Source of the DNA: Heliocybe sulcata
Taxonomy: Eukaryota; Basidiomycota; Agaricomycetes; Gloeophyllales; Gloeophyllaceae
Length of the DNA: 64,000 nt
Assembly: GCA_004369045.1 (NCBI GenBank)
Contig: ML213515.1
Location: 654,818-718,817 of the forward strand
Direction of reading: 5' to 3'
The translations under genes were made by a program, and so were the position numbers. The notes beneath the pieces were generated by a model. That model did not search any database. It saw only the letters and a program-made list of their open reading frames with translations, and was not told where the DNA came from. Positions 1 through 10,627 of this stretch are shown piece by piece; the stretch's first letter is position 1; the number at the start of each line of letters is the position of its first letter.

Positions 1-441
1 CAATGTATGGTGATCTGAAAAAGAAATTCTGTACCACTGATATAGCACTCTCCAGGTCTTGTTTCCCTCCCCGCCGGTTGCCCGAGACCACTTCACACTC
101 CACCGATTCCCGACAGCCTCTAACTCGTCCAAATCAAGATTATAGGTAGCAAGGAGCGCCCCGGCATTGATCTGGCTTGCCTCAGATGTATCAAACAAAT
201 GATCCTCGACTTGACCGCTCTCGATCAGCTTCACGACTCCAGTTTTCTGTTCCCCCGTGAGTACCAAATATTCGAAATAGATGTCTGAGGCAATCCTATG
301 GGCTGATAACATTGACTCAGAGACTTGCTTCTCCATATGCTCGGGTGTCGCATTGACCCATTTAAATGCTTGTTTTTTCTCCTTGGGCTGTCGAGGTTTG
401 TGTCGTGGCTGTTTCCCTTTCTTGTTTTCAGAGGTTGACAT
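1..441 (-). CDS. Unknown ORF, cut by the left window edge
   Basis: An open frame of 147 codons starts at the ATG complementary to 439-441 and runs off the window without a stop. The N-terminus is lysine-rich and basic (MSTSENKKGKQPRHKPRQPK). It is followed by a more ordinary acidic/aliphatic stretch. I do not recognise a family. An in-frame TGA lies about 24 codons upstream, so the start is reasonable unless an upstream exon exists. A second overlapping minus-strand frame (231-605, beginning MTDPISQAWLAAPSRMNQQG) could be such an exon or a coding relic. Palindromic sequence and the lack of nearby conserved genes make a mobile-element origin possible. That is inference only. Confidence 0.35.
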   Translation of the reverse strand, partial: MSTSENKKGKQPRHKPRQPKEKKQAFKWVNATPEHMEKQVSESMLSAHRIASDIYFEYLVLTGEQKTGVVKLIESGQVEDHLFDTSEASQINAGALLATYNLDLDELEAVGNRWSVKWSRATGGEGNKTWRVLYQWYRISFSDHHTL

Positions 442-780
442 AATAACAGTGGCAGTAATTCCTGAAGATGGGCCAGAGGGCAGGTATGAGTGTACAAGTC
501 AGTGAATATGTCTCCTTTGTCCGTCACTAATATTGATCGGTTACTTCCTTGTTGATTCATCCGGCTAGGGGCTGCAAGCCAGGCCTGACTTATGGGATCT
601 GTCATTTTGTCTTGCTATCAAGAGCTAGGCTAGTGTATAACCTCTGCTCTAACATGTATATGATCTCTAGAATCTCATAATATACATCAGAATTATAGGC
701 ACAGGCTCTACCACTACATGAAGTCAGGACTTCGCATACGACGCTTGATAGCCTCATGGCGCAGCACGTGGAAGCAGAGA

Positions 781-902
781 TTACATCAAGATCAAGGTAC
801 CCGGGCTATTTCGGGACACTTCCCGAAAAGGCGCGCGGTTGTGCGGGCTTACCCTCCACGCTCGGTGCGTGCCTCCTTTGTCACGATCACCTGACCGTGA
901 CA
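781..902. repeat. Palindromic stretch, possible mobile-element terminus
   Basis: Two inverted repeats lie close together. One is a perfect 8-bp stem (TTTCGGGA, loop CACT, TCCCGAAA) at 809-828. The other is an imperfect palindrome at 879-902 beginning TGTCACG and ending CGTGACA. On the minus strand the second would read TGTCACGG..., in front of the unknown ORFs at 1-605. TGT...ACA ends are common in mobile elements, but no matching second terminus is inside the window, so no family is assigned. Confidence 0.3.
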
Positions 903-1028
903 GGACGCGTATCTCGACTTCAATTCTGATACTGAGTCTCCAGAGTGGCATCTAAGTCTTGTGATATTTCTAGGTCTCTGGTTCGATAATATATGTCTCA
1001 CAATATCTAGAGTGTTGGGTAAACGGTC

Positions 1029-1502
1029 TCATGCATATGAAAACGAGTCGAACCTGTCTGGGGCATAGAAATCGGAAACGATGCGATGGATGCTTGTACT
1101 ACAAGTTGCAGTACTTGTGGCAGTCATACTTTTATTTGAAATTTGAGGTGCGAAGTTTCCTCTGCAATTACACGCAACGTACGCTGTCGAAGATTCATAT
1201 GTTCGGGAGATCGTCGGCTCGTCCCAAATGTCGGCCCTTTCTGCATACCTGCTGTCACGCCTCTCCGTAACCTTCAGGCTTATTTTCGGACCCTCTGTCC
1301 AGAGCTCTGTACGGAATGATTGACCACTCGTAATAGCGACCACTCTGGCAGTCATTTCATATTGGCTTTCAGAAGACGAGTCCGTCGTACGAAGGCACAC
1401 CTGCATCCGCCCAACCTGGAATGGCCATGCTCTCACTCTATGACTGTCAACAGCTCGGAAGGGCTGTGATGGGTGGTGGTGAGTGTCAACAGTCTCGTTC
1501 AA
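1029..1502 (-). CDS. Doubtful hypothetical ORF
   Basis: An uninterrupted 157-codon frame on the minus strand ends with a stop at 1029. The protein has no signal peptide, membrane segment or motif I can name. A plausible short upstream exon (ATG near 1632, donor GTGAGT) does not join it in phase. It may be a real small gene with missing exons or chance. The remaining bases of 603-2071 show no gene that I can support. Confidence 0.2.
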   Translation of the reverse strand: MNETVDTHHHPSQPFRAVDSHRVRAWPFQVGRMQVCLRTTDSSSESQYEMTARVVAITSGQSFRTELWTEGPKISLKVTERRDSRYAERADIWDEPTISRTYESSTAYVACNCRGNFAPQISNKSMTATSTATCSTSIHRIVSDFYAPDRFDSFSYA

Positions 1503-2071
1503 GGTCCAGTCGGGAACGTCCCGTTATCTCAAGATGAAGCGGCTTTCCATCCACTCACCAATCTCGTGCTCCGATCTCATGCGAAATTTCGCTACGTAAT
1601 CTAATAAGTATCCCGAATGCTGCGGATTCATTGTTGGGTTCAGAGCTTTCAGATGACTTGCTGAATGATAGCCGCATTACCTGTCTTTGTCAGACTCCAG
1701 TCGTATCCTCCAGTTTCTCAAGAGCCCAAGAAGACTCAGGAATAGTCCTTGCGAGGTCAGTCCTAGTCCATCAGAAACCGGCAGACGATCTGATATATTC
1801 CCGCAAGCCTATTCAAGGAACTCATAACGAAGAAGATACATCACAAAATATTTGGCTATGGATATCAAAAAGCCAACACCTGCACCTGTACACGGTCGAG
1901 GAGAGAATTTGAGGGTGCGGGACTAGTGGGCGTCCTTCCGCTCTAATAGAACCTGTACGGCCAAAATCCTTAGAGATAGGTCGGCTGGTATCGAGCCAAT
2001 ATTACTATTTGATTCAAGCCAAGATCGTGGATCCCGCCCTTAGCACAACGCTATCCTCGGATTTATCGTAC

Positions 2072-2830
2072 TCAGGGCGTAACATCCTCTTCCGTCCACG
2101 CTTCCCCATCTCTGACGTACATCCTTCTCCGGTTAGGCACAACCCCCAACTCCACATAATCAACCTTAGAGGGCATGAACACCATGAGCGCAAAATTTGC
2201 CAATGCGTTTTCCCAGTTCTTCTTTTCCTCGTCTGTCTTCAGGTCTCCTTGCTTGGGAATAGTCTCCACCCACGCCTTGCTCTCCTCGCGTCCACCTCCG
2301 AGCTTGCTCCCGGGCGCGGGCCTTAGCCACCCCGCTTTCATCGGTGGGGACATGGCATCAAACATCTGCCTCCGCCTGGTCTCCCAACTGGCCCTATCCT
2401 CTCTCGCAGTAGCTGCCATATGATCTGGCTTGCACTTCTCGTACAACGGGTGCTCGGTGCCGGAGATGATATAAGATTGGGCAGAGATGCGGAACTGCTC
2501 TTGGGTGGCGTCTATCCACCAGCAAATCTCGACGTGGGGGTTGGCAAGAAGCTGCGTGACCTTTGGTGTGCGGATGTCCGTGCTCGAGAGGAGGAGCGGG
2601 TAGGGGTACCCATCGAGCGCTAGTGTTTCGCGGTAGACCTGGGAGCGGACATGTGGGATCCCGTGCTCGTCGACTGTGGCGACTTGGAATATTGGACGAG
2701 CTATAGTGAGATGTCGATGAGAGAGACAATTAAGATGAAACTGTTCAGACGAGTTTAGGTGCGTACCTCTGACTTCCTCGTGCTCATTAAGAGTCTTCTC
2801 TAGCGCAGTAGCCCAGGACGGGGATGTCAT
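2072..2830 (-). CDS. Pyridoxamine 5'-phosphate oxidase-like FMN-binding protein (copy A)
   Basis: Two exons, 2767-2830 and 2072-2700, are separated by a 66-bp phase-1 intron and give 230 aa. After splicing the protein reads MTSPSWATALEKTL..., then ARPIFQVATVDEHG, the N-terminal strand of the split-barrel flavin-binding fold in the Alr4036-type (Pyridox_oxase_2) family. The central region has the family pattern FSSTDIRTPKV and WWIDATQEQFRI, and the end is RRMYVRDGEAWTEEDVTP. Family members are cytosolic and predicted to bind FMN. Whether this one oxidises pyridoxine phosphate is not known. Its paralogue at 4471-5249 has the same length class and an intron at the identical codon and phase. It is divergent from the permease gene starting at 3053. 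Confidence 0.85.
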   Translation of the reverse strand: MTSPSWATALEKTLNEHEEVRGTHLNSSEQFHLNCLSHRHLTIARPIFQVATVDEHGIPHVRSQVYRETLALDGYPYPLLLSSTDIRTPKVTQLLANPHVEICWWIDATQEQFRISAQSYIISGTEHPLYEKCKPDHMAATAREDRASWETRRRQMFDAMSPPMKAGWLRPAPGSKLGGGREESKAWVETIPKQGDLKTDEEKKNWENALANFALMVFMPSKVDYVELGVVPNRRRMYVRDGEAWTEEDVTP

Positions 2831-3052
2831 CGTGATTCCGATTCGCGTAGGTGCTCGTTATTGGAAAGTATTATGCAGCAATATGTCGATATTGCTGCGG
2901 CGTCCACATCGATCAAAGATAAGATGTCGTTTCTGATCCCGGCGGTATCTGTGATAAGATTATTCTCGGGAATGACGTCACCGAGTTCGCTTCATCGCCG
3001 TCATCCACAGCGGTCACAGACCGCAGCGCACCTCTGCTCTCCCGTGGCAGCC
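2831..3052. promoter_or_regulatory. Shared divergent promoter interval
   Basis: Only 222 bp separate the start codons of the FMN-binding protein (minus) and the FetB-like permease (plus), so both promoters must lie here or overlap. No TATA box or named factor site was convincing. Co-regulation is inference. Confidence 0.4.
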
Positions 3053-4290
3053 ATGGACAGCCCAGGGACGGACAAGACCCACCTCACTTTCGAAAATGTC
3101 GGCCTCGCGTTCGCCTTCATCGTCTTCGACGCCGCGGTCTCGCATCTGCTCAGTCTCGGCGTCGGAACATCGCTCGTGACCGCAGCCACGAGATGTATTG
3201 TGCAGCTCAGTGTCATGGCGCTCGTGCTTGCCCGGATATTCGAGACGGGGAATCCATGGGGCGTCGCTGGGATTGCAGGTGAGCGAACATGATCCAATAC
3301 GAAGGTATTGCATCTAGTTGCTCATCTACTACGCCAGGGTTGTTGAACCTCATGGGGACACTTGAAACTGGTGAGTACGGCCTCTCGACGTCGATGATTT
3401 ACTGTTGACACTTCCATCTCGAGTTATCAACAAGGCGAAGATGCGCTTCCACTACATGGTATGCCACACTTCTCTTGTCGTACACTTAACGCGTGTTCAC
3501 TTCAGGGTACAGTTTGGATTTGTTCTGCTTTCCATGGTCGGCTCGACTATCCCCGTGTCCATCATTGGAACCCGCTTTGCAATAGCCGTGCAACCTTTCT
3601 GGATAGCTGACCAGTACGGTAAGTCTGGACACTCGCCTTCACTCCTGCCAGCGGACGTGACCTCTTATCTTTGCCAGTCCCAATTGTCGGAATGCTCTGC
3701 GGTAGCACCATCTCCGGCATGGTCATTGCCGTCAACTACGTCCTGAAAGAACTCGTGTAATTCTTACCTGCCCCTTCGCTACGTCCGGACTGACGCAACG
3801 TGCCAGAGAGAACAAAGACAAAGTCGAAGTCTACCTGGCCTTCGGCGCCAGCCGCTTCGAGGCCTGCAAGCCCATCGCGCGCGACGCACTCCGCCTGGCG
3901 CTTACGCCCAACGTCAACCAAATGAGCGTACTCGGCATCATCTCCATCCCCGGCATGATGACCGGCGCAATACTAGGCGGGTCCTCCGTGCAACAAGCCG
4001 CGCGCCTCCAGATGGTGATCATGTTCATGATCTCGTCGTGCACCGCGTTATCGAGTATGGCGATTACCGTGTCTGCGCTGAGTGTGGTGGTGGACGGAGA
4101 GCACCGCGTGCGTGGGGAACGGGTAGACCGGAGGCAGCATCTGGTGTACCGCGTGAGGAACAGGCTGGCAGAGGTGGTGAAGAACGGGGTCGAAGGAGCA
4201 ACAGAGAAGATAAAGGGTGTCTTTGGTAAGGGGAAGAAGGGGCAAGAGGAAGAGGGGACAGATGGGGAGAGGCAGAGGTTGTTGGGGTAG
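3053..4290 (+). CDS. UPF0014 / FetB-type ABC transporter permease
   Basis: Six exons (3053-3278, 3338-3370, 3424-3458, 3513-3618, 3678-3756, 3807-4290) give 320 aa. All junctions are GT-AG and keep phase. The protein is a polytopic membrane protein. It shows the UPF0014 pattern: LTFENVGLAFAFIVFDA, INKAKMRFHYMFGFVL, STIPVSIIGTRFA, then YLAFGASRFEA and the very conserved SVLGIISIPGMMTGAILGGS. The bacterial relative FetB exports iron with the ATPase FetA, and plant relatives (ALS3/STAR2) act in aluminium tolerance. Fungal substrates are unknown. No ATPase gene lies nearby. The C-terminal tail is basic, then lysine/glutamate-rich and probably cytosolic. An upstream in-frame ATG exists, but the family N-terminus fits Met at 3053. 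Confidence 0.9.
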
Positions 4291-4470
4291 AGGTGACCGG
4301 TGAAATCGGACAGTGAGAGTCGTTTGGACTCGAGGTATACGTAGGCAACATCACCTGTATATTCCTTGGCGCAAGGGAAACACTAATGTATTGTCCAGTT
4401 GGACCTACCACCCTTCGACGCCCGATACTGAAATTCATCTCCTGCACCGCATATGCTTACTCAATCACCT

Positions 4471-5249
4471 TCAAGGTGCAACATCCTCCTCCGTCCACTC
4501 CTCCCCGTCCTTCCTCACATAAATCCTCCTCCGATTCGGCTGAATTCCGAGCTCGACATAGTCCACCCTCACAGGCTCAAAAACCATCAGCGCGAAATTT
4601 CCCAGCGCCTTCTCCCAGTTCTTCTTCTCCTCGTCCGTCTTCGCCCCCTCGAGGTTCGGCACCCGCTCCACCCAGGTCTTCGCCTCTTCGTACCCGCCTG
4701 CGAGCTTGCTGCCTGGCGTAGGGCGCAGCCAGGAGGCTTTCATGTGCCCGGACATGCCGTCGTACGCTTCCCGCCTTTTCTTCTCCCAATCTACGTTATC
4801 TTCTTCCATGAGCGCCTTCATCGCCTTCCCCATCGTCGATCCCAAGCGTGCGTGGTGAGGGTGCTCCGGGGAGGGTATGATATACGTTTGGGCGACGATG
4901 CGGAACTGTTCTTGTGTCGGGTCGAGCCACATGCATATCTCTGCCAGTGAAGACGGATTACCGGGGTTGGCGAGGAGTTCGGCGACCTTGGGCGTTCGGA
5001 TGTCGGTCGAGGAGAGGAGGAGCGGGAGCGAGGGGTGTGATGTTGGGGTGAGGGTTTCGCGGTAGATTTGGGAGCGGACGTGCGGGGTGTTTTGGGCGTC
5101 GACTGTCGCGAGCTGGAAGACTGGCAACATCAATGACATCATGAGCGGGTGTATCGGAGGGAGAGACATTGAGCTGCTGGCGTACCGCTGACTTTGTCGT
5201 GCTCGCTGAGCGTTTTGTGGAACGCGGTTAACCAGCGCGGGGGAGGCAT
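4471..5249 (-). CDS. Pyridoxamine 5'-phosphate oxidase-like FMN-binding protein (copy B)
   Basis: Exons 5186-5249 and 4471-5120 give 237 aa. The intron is 65 bp, phase 1, at the same place as in copy A. The start MPPPRWLTAFHKTL is chosen because it aligns with copy A, although a longer frame continues upstream. Shared motifs include VFQLATVDAQNTPHVRSQIY, LLSSTDIRTPKVAELLANP, MWLDPTQEQFRI and the end EEWTEEDVAP. Copy B has a slightly longer loop before the WLDPTQ motif. It converges with the permease gene, with 180 bp between stop codons, so the two paralogues bracket the permease on opposite sides. Function is known only to the level of FMN-binding split barrel. Confidence 0.85.
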
Positions 5250-6695
5250 TGCTGGTGGTATCGATACGAAGCCTGCATGTTTTGGTTCTGGAGGTGACGG
5301 TTATATAGTGATACAAAGCGGCTCGACGTCAGGCAATGATGTCAGACGGTAGGCTCTTCACATGCATCACATCGTGAAGAGAGGAAAAGTTTGCGGATGA
5401 CAATGGCGGGAAAGTCACATCGAATGAGGATGTCGACTGCGGGAGCCAGTAACTTATGAGCAGGGTGGCTTCGAGCTCGACCAGTCTAGGAAAATTGGAG
5501 ACAGTACCGCTGCTCGGTTCCAATTATCAGGCAGCGGACGGCCAAGGATTTTCGAGGGTTGTATCGTACCCACGACGTGTAGTGCTGGTATAAAAAAATA
5601 CTAGCAGAGGACTCGCGTTCCAGTCCAGTGGAAGGGCGGTGATAGCGACAAGCAGATTTTGGGAGAGATTACCCAATGTCAGAGGCGGCAGTGTATACCT
5701 ATTGCACTGCATCATTTGAGCACTTGAGCGCGAGGTTTCGAATGGCTGAGTGAAGGCGAACGGCGTCTAGAGAGCTTGAGTGGTCCTTAGGTTCAGGATC
5801 GCCACGGCAACATAGCACCGTGCCAGGCTGTCGCACAATTAAAAGTAACACCAGGCACAATATTTGGACTGACTCTAGAGATGTAGAGAGAGAGAGGCAG
5901 GAGCACCGGAGACATACAGTCGTCTGAGTCGGAGCATCCAGCAGGGGCGAAAGTTGAGACCCAGCATAGCGAAATGCACGTAGACTGTGGGTGCAGCGAG
6001 AGAAGTTGGAAGCAAAGACAGTACGGTTAGAGAAGGCTATACGCCGGGGGCTGAATATGAGGGTGAATGTTCCGTCGCAGCGTCGCAGAGAACAAATGCA
6101 ACCAGCTGCTATGTCGAGATGAACTAGGGTCACCTTTGGCTGAGCGAGATCCATGCTGAAATGCGCATCGATGTGCCTCGAGGCATATTCATGTGAGACT
6201 GGTAAGACGGTTTCGACTAGATCTATATAATCAATGGACTTTACTGGGACGGTAGACTTCATGTTGGAATCCACGTCACCTTAGGTTGCTCTGACTGATT
6301 TGAGAGCGCCAGATCCTGGGATAAAAACACGGCTAACCAGGTCCTATATGGTGCACACACCCTATGCATCCCGTCTACTTGGATTCGCTGAAGGGGCATA
6401 CACAAGAAATTTACGCTGTCTTTCGTTATGTGCGGACTACCGGGCCGCACATGCCACAAGCGAGGGGGTAAACATGAGTAAACAAGTTGAGATGCCACCG
6501 ATGGCAGTGAGCAGTGAACTTGATAAGTCTCGAGCCTCAAAACAGCCATCTCTCCTTAGTCCTAGTCGCACTCGACCAAACGACGTACGTCTTGGGCGCC
6601 AGCCTCTCAAGGTGACTTGTCTATCAATCGCTGTAAATGCATCGGATAATCTGACGAGCTGAATCCAAGGGCGCACCGGCGTTTGGCAGCCTGAG
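5250..6695. other. No firm gene; chain of minus-strand frames
   Basis: Three neighbouring minus-strand open frames (5699-6274, 5527-5715, 5329-5523) could be parts of one spliced gene whose start is near 6274, but I could not find splice sites that join them with confidence, and the translations match no family I know. The stretch 6275-6695 in front of the F-box gene shows nothing recognisable. Confidence 0.25.
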
Positions 6696-8222
6696 ATGGG
6701 ATCAAACCAATCGAATCTCCACGTTCGAGGTTCCACCGCTCCGCCATCGAGCGAAACGGAATCCTACCGAAGCATTACGTCGTGGCAGCGAGGGCACTGG
6801 GTATCTCCTATGCAACGCATTCCTCCAGAGATATTGTCGGAAATCTTCATCTACTGCGTGCTGATCGACAACGAACAATTCGTCCGGCCCCGATTTCGGA
6901 CAGCTCCCTTGCTCCTGCTACGTATCTGCAGGTACTGGAGAGACCGCGCTATGAGCACGCCGCAGCTGTGGTGCTCTCTGCAGATACACGACGTCAAGTT
7001 TACCAACCGCCGGCGCCGTCTTGACGATGCGAAACTTCTTGACCTACAATCTGCTAGGCTATCCTCTGAGATGGCCATGCTTGGTGACTGGCTCTCTCGC
7101 GCAAGAGGTCAGCAGCTGTCGCTGCGTATACACTTTTCTGGTACCCTTCCCGACCAGGCACCGGAGTGCTACGAGGTATTGCGATACTGGTTTTCCGGCT
7201 GCCACGTGCTCTCCCTTTCTGTCTCTAGAGAGTGGCTCGAAGTCCTCTCAGGACTTGGGTGCTCTGTGCTCGAAGATTTCACCATTGAAGTACCACATCC
7301 TCCACGTACTTTTGGCAATGTATTTTCATTACAGTTCCCATGCCATGCTCCATCCCTTCGAAGATTGACTCTGAAGAATACCGCCGATATGGTTGTGCCG
7401 TACCTTGCGATCTCGCCGACATCACTCAAGGAGATGCATTGCCACGATGTATTACTGTCGACGAACCTTGTGGAATTTTTGAAAGGGTGCGAATCCTTGA
7501 TTTCCTGGTCCATGTTGTCGCTTCACCTTCCTCGCAATATGGAGGACTCGATCGGTGACATGACGTTACCCAATCTCGAGGAACTAGTTATCAGTGACTA
7601 TAGCAAGCGGGGCGAAGCGTGTAGCTTCTTGCAGAACCCGGACCTACATCTCCCCAATTTACGAAGACTGGACTTGAACCCCAAAGCATCCGGGATAGCT
7701 AATGTGGCATCCATCACAGCGTTTGCGACTCGCTCAGGTTGCACTTTGACTCATCTTAAGATGCACAGCTCTATCCCGGTCTGCTCGGAAGTGGCAGAGT
7801 TTCGCGCCCTCCTTTCGGCCATCCCTAGTCTGGAAGTCTTACATATACAAACGCGGGAGGTCCCTATCTGCAGCGAGGACGGCAGCTCAATAAGCATCTT
7901 CGCATCTCTCATGCGTCCGCCGGCTGAGGCGGGATTGATTCACCGGCTCCCATGCCTCTCTGACTTGGCTATCACGACTACCTGTATACCCCCGGGTGTC
8001 CCTAGCGCGACATATATCGAAAACATGATTAGGTCTCGCACCCAGGATCACGACTATGTTGGGCACAACGTTGCGCGCCTCACCTCCGTCATGATCACAC
8101 TGGCCGTATCAAGCGCAGTGCCCATGACTGTCAGATGGCATCGTCTGGTAGCAGGAAGACTTTCCCGTGAATTGACAGTTGAGCACTTCAACACCTATTG
8201 CGTTGAGGAGGTTACTCTCTAG
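6696..8222 (+). CDS. F-box protein with leucine-rich C-terminal region
   Basis: Single-exon gene of 508 aa. The F-box lies near residues 30-80: MQRIPPEILSEIFIYCVLID, then APLLLLRICRYWRDRAMSTP and LWCSLQI. This is the basidiomycete form of the Skp1-binding motif. The rest is made of irregular leucine-rich segments such as LPNLEELVISDYS and LPNLRRLDLNP, expected to form a solenoid that picks the ubiquitination substrate for an SCF ligase. The 40-residue N-terminal extension is polar. It is the most divergent F-box member here and shares the RYWRDRAMSTPQLWCSL block with the others. The target is unknown. Confidence 0.8.
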   Translation: MGSNQSNLHVRGSTAPPSSETESYRSITSWQRGHWVSPMQRIPPEILSEIFIYCVLIDNEQFVRPRFRTAPLLLLRICRYWRDRAMSTPQLWCSLQIHDVKFTNRRRRLDDAKLLDLQSARLSSEMAMLGDWLSRARGQQLSLRIHFSGTLPDQAPECYEVLRYWFSGCHVLSLSVSREWLEVLSGLGCSVLEDFTIEVPHPPRTFGNVFSLQFPCHAPSLRRLTLKNTADMVVPYLAISPTSLKEMHCHDVLLSTNLVEFLKGCESLISWSMLSLHLPRNMEDSIGDMTLPNLEELVISDYSKRGEACSFLQNPDLHLPNLRRLDLNPKASGIANVASITAFATRSGCTLTHLKMHSSIPVCSEVAEFRALLSAIPSLEVLHIQTREVPICSEDGSSISIFASLMRPPAEAGLIHRLPCLSDLAITTTCIPPGVPSATYIENMIRSRTQDHDYVGHNVARLTSVMITLAVSSAVPMTVRWHRLVAGRLSRELTVEHFNTYCVEEVTL

Positions 8223-9187
8223 CAAGTTGCCTCTCGCCCTGATATCTATCATGATCCACTGTTGAACGGTCTCGAAGACGAAGCAGTGTCAAGATGCCAG
8301 ATTTTCGAATGCCCGTCTGGTCGCATAGAAGGCACTGTTGATGCGGATACGATGGCGTACGGAGACGAGCATCATTGCGCCCCTCGTGCAATTGAGATGC
8401 CTCTATTCCTTTCGTTCATCGCTGCGAGCGCGGAGTACTCTTGCTGTGTTGCCAGTGGTACATCTGCTAATTTGGCGTGGCATGCCATGCACGCGTACCA
8501 CAAGGATTCGGGGCAGAAAGAGGAGCGTATTACTGGACCGGGAGTATCTGTAGTTTAGAGAGACAAAATAGCCATTTACATCTTCGTCTTATCGGGAATT
8601 ATGCTAAGTAGTATCAGACGCGAATCCTTGGAATCCGGTAGCGCCTCTCTTTCTGGTTTCAGGGTGTAAAAGCGTAAGTTTCGGCGACTTACCACTGCTC
8701 TCGCATACGCTGGACTGCTAGGACACGCAGTTTCACGGTTCAACGTTCAACGTTCAACGTTTAACTGCGTAATGCACGGAGTAAGCGCGACGGGCCATCT
8801 CATGATCAGAGAGTTTTCTCCAGCCACAACTGCCAAACATTACCACGCTGCTGGCAAACCACTTCGTCGCATGCGTAGCACTTTATAGATCCACCCGAAA
8901 TCCGCAACCACCAGCCTATTAGCAACAGTATAGGAAGTCGAGTATAGTGTCTTCCTATCCTGCAACGGACATACAATATCAGCATTTACTGCTCAGCCGT
9001 GCTAACGTTTGCTTGGGTAAAGGTCCGTATATCCCGCCAATATGCGTCTCTTGGGCTTGCAATGACATGAACCAAGGACCAGACTCATAGGTTTCAGCTT
9101 CGTACGGGCCATCCTCTACAGGATCCGCTGTTTTGCTACACAAGTGGACATTGCATAGGAGGAAGCACGACAACTTGAGCACCTGCT
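8223..9187. other. Intergenic, no gene seen
   Basis: Only short frames are present. The single structured item is a small tandem repeat at 8738-8765. Nothing else was recognised. Confidence 0.6.
8738..8765. repeat. Tandem repeat, four 7-bp units
   Basis: The unit GTTCAAC is repeated three times and followed by GTTTAAC. It lies in the intergenic space between two F-box genes. Confidence 0.85.
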
Positions 9188-10627
9188 ATGGATACATCGA
9201 CTCGCGATGTGCTTGGGGCCGACCTGCGTGCCCAGTCGTTCATCCACAGACTTCCCGTCGAGCTGCTGTCTGCCATCTTCATCTTGTGTCTGGATTCAAC
9301 ATTCATCCGACCAGACCGCAGGAAAGTGCCCTTGCTGCCATCTCAGGTTTGCTCACGCTGGAGAACATGCGCTCTAGATACCCCGCGACTGTGGTCTTCT
9401 CTTTCTATCGCTGATACTGCGGAAGAGCACAAGCATACAGCCTTTAACATAGGCTATAGCCGTCTGCCTAGACAATCGAATGGACGGTTTGGATCTCAGT
9501 TGATCATTCTCAAGATTTGGGCTACTCGTTCGCGCGGTCTTCCACTATCTCTGTCTGTGCATCTTGCGAGCAAGTATTCCGAGCAAGACCAGGCGCACTC
9601 CCAGGTGCTCAGTTCCTATTTCATTCGCGCCCAGGTCCTTCATCTACATCTCGATTCCACCTGGTTGCCAATGCTCTCTGGTATCACGTGCGGCGTCTTG
9701 GAAGAACTATCAGTTGAATCTAGGACTTCCGACTCGTTTTCGCTGGACCACCCTCTTCATGCACCGCATTTGCTAAGGCTGCATCTCCACTACGCGACCG
9801 AATGGGCACTGGGGAGCTTCGTATTTTCACACTCCCGGCTTACGGAGCTTATATGGCATCCCACATGGGAGTCGGAGCGCTTGATAGAGATGTTGGCGAG
9901 TTGTGGCTCCTTGACGCATTGTTCGGTGGCATATCGAGAATATCCCGAATCTCAGCCCTCGACCGTCTCCCTCCCCTCTCTGGAACAACTGGAGGTGTTC
10001 GGCGATCATACTAATGATATCCGTCCTCTCTTGCGGTCTCTGGATGTCCCACGTCTGGAGAAGTTGAAGTTCAACATGAGACTGCCTTATGAGAGCGAGG
10101 CGAGGTTGGACGCGCACTCCATCCGTTTCATGCTCTACCGCTCGAGCTGCCAACTTCGTCATCTGGAAGTCCAGTTCAAAAGTCCTCTTTGCACAGATGC
10201 GACAGATTTTCTCGCGCTCCTAGAAGCCGTACCTTGCATCGAAGTTCTGCGCTTAGAAGGACGCTACGGCAAGCTATATGAAGCTCCCTCAGATCTGAAA
10301 CAGATCTTCCAGGCTCTCAAGTACGCACCGCCGCGGAAGAGGCTTGTGCCATATCTTTCTGAGATATACATCTCTTTCCCGTGCAAATACAATGAATTTC
10401 CATCCAACCTCGATGTCGAGACTATGCTCAGTTCTCGCGTCGCAGGCGAGGACAACGCTGATGAAGAGAGCACTTACCTTTGGTCTGCAACAATCTCATT
10501 ATCGGCATTGCAGCCTTCACCGATCGCCTCAATCACCTGGCATGGCCTCAATGACGGCCTGATATACCGAGACACTTTGGTCAGAGGGAGGGAAGTCTAC
10601 ACCGACAAGGTGGTCGTAATTCTCTGA
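9188..10627 (+). CDS. F-box protein with leucine-rich C-terminal region
   Basis: Single exon, 479 aa. The F-box is at about residues 18-65 (FIHRLPVELLSAIFILCLDS, PLLPSQVCSRWRTCALDTPR, LWSSLSI). Later segments VLHLHLDSTWLPMLSGI and LEELSVES match the mid-region of the 30-44 kb F-box proteins (WLSPLLSGLHCPMLESLEL), so it belongs to the same family. It probably acts as a substrate receptor of an SCF ubiquitin ligase; the substrate is unknown. It ends with the hydrophobic tail DKVVVIL. The 439 bp after it (10628-11066) contain no recognisable gene. Confidence 0.8.
   Translation: MDTSTRDVLGADLRAQSFIHRLPVELLSAIFILCLDSTFIRPDRRKVPLLPSQVCSRWRTCALDTPRLWSSLSIADTAEEHKHTAFNIGYSRLPRQSNGRFGSQLIILKIWATRSRGLPLSLSVHLASKYSEQDQAHSQVLSSYFIRAQVLHLHLDSTWLPMLSGITCGVLEELSVESRTSDSFSLDHPLHAPHLLRLHLHYATEWALGSFVFSHSRLTELIWHPTWESERLIEMLASCGSLTHCSVAYREYPESQPSTVSLPSLEQLEVFGDHTNDIRPLLRSLDVPRLEKLKFNMRLPYESEARLDAHSIRFMLYRSSCQLRHLEVQFKSPLCTDATDFLALLEAVPCIEVLRLEGRYGKLYEAPSDLKQIFQALKYAPPRKRLVPYLSEIYISFPCKYNEFPSNLDVETMLSSRVAGEDNADEESTYLWSATISLSALQPSPIASITWHGLNDGLIYRDTLVRGREVYTDKVVVIL

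Noticed and set aside
753-990. A-box-like TGGCGCAG and B-box-like GGTTCGAT, suggesting a tRNA or SINE
   Set aside because: They are about 220 bp apart, no clover-leaf can be drawn and no 3' repeat tail is seen.
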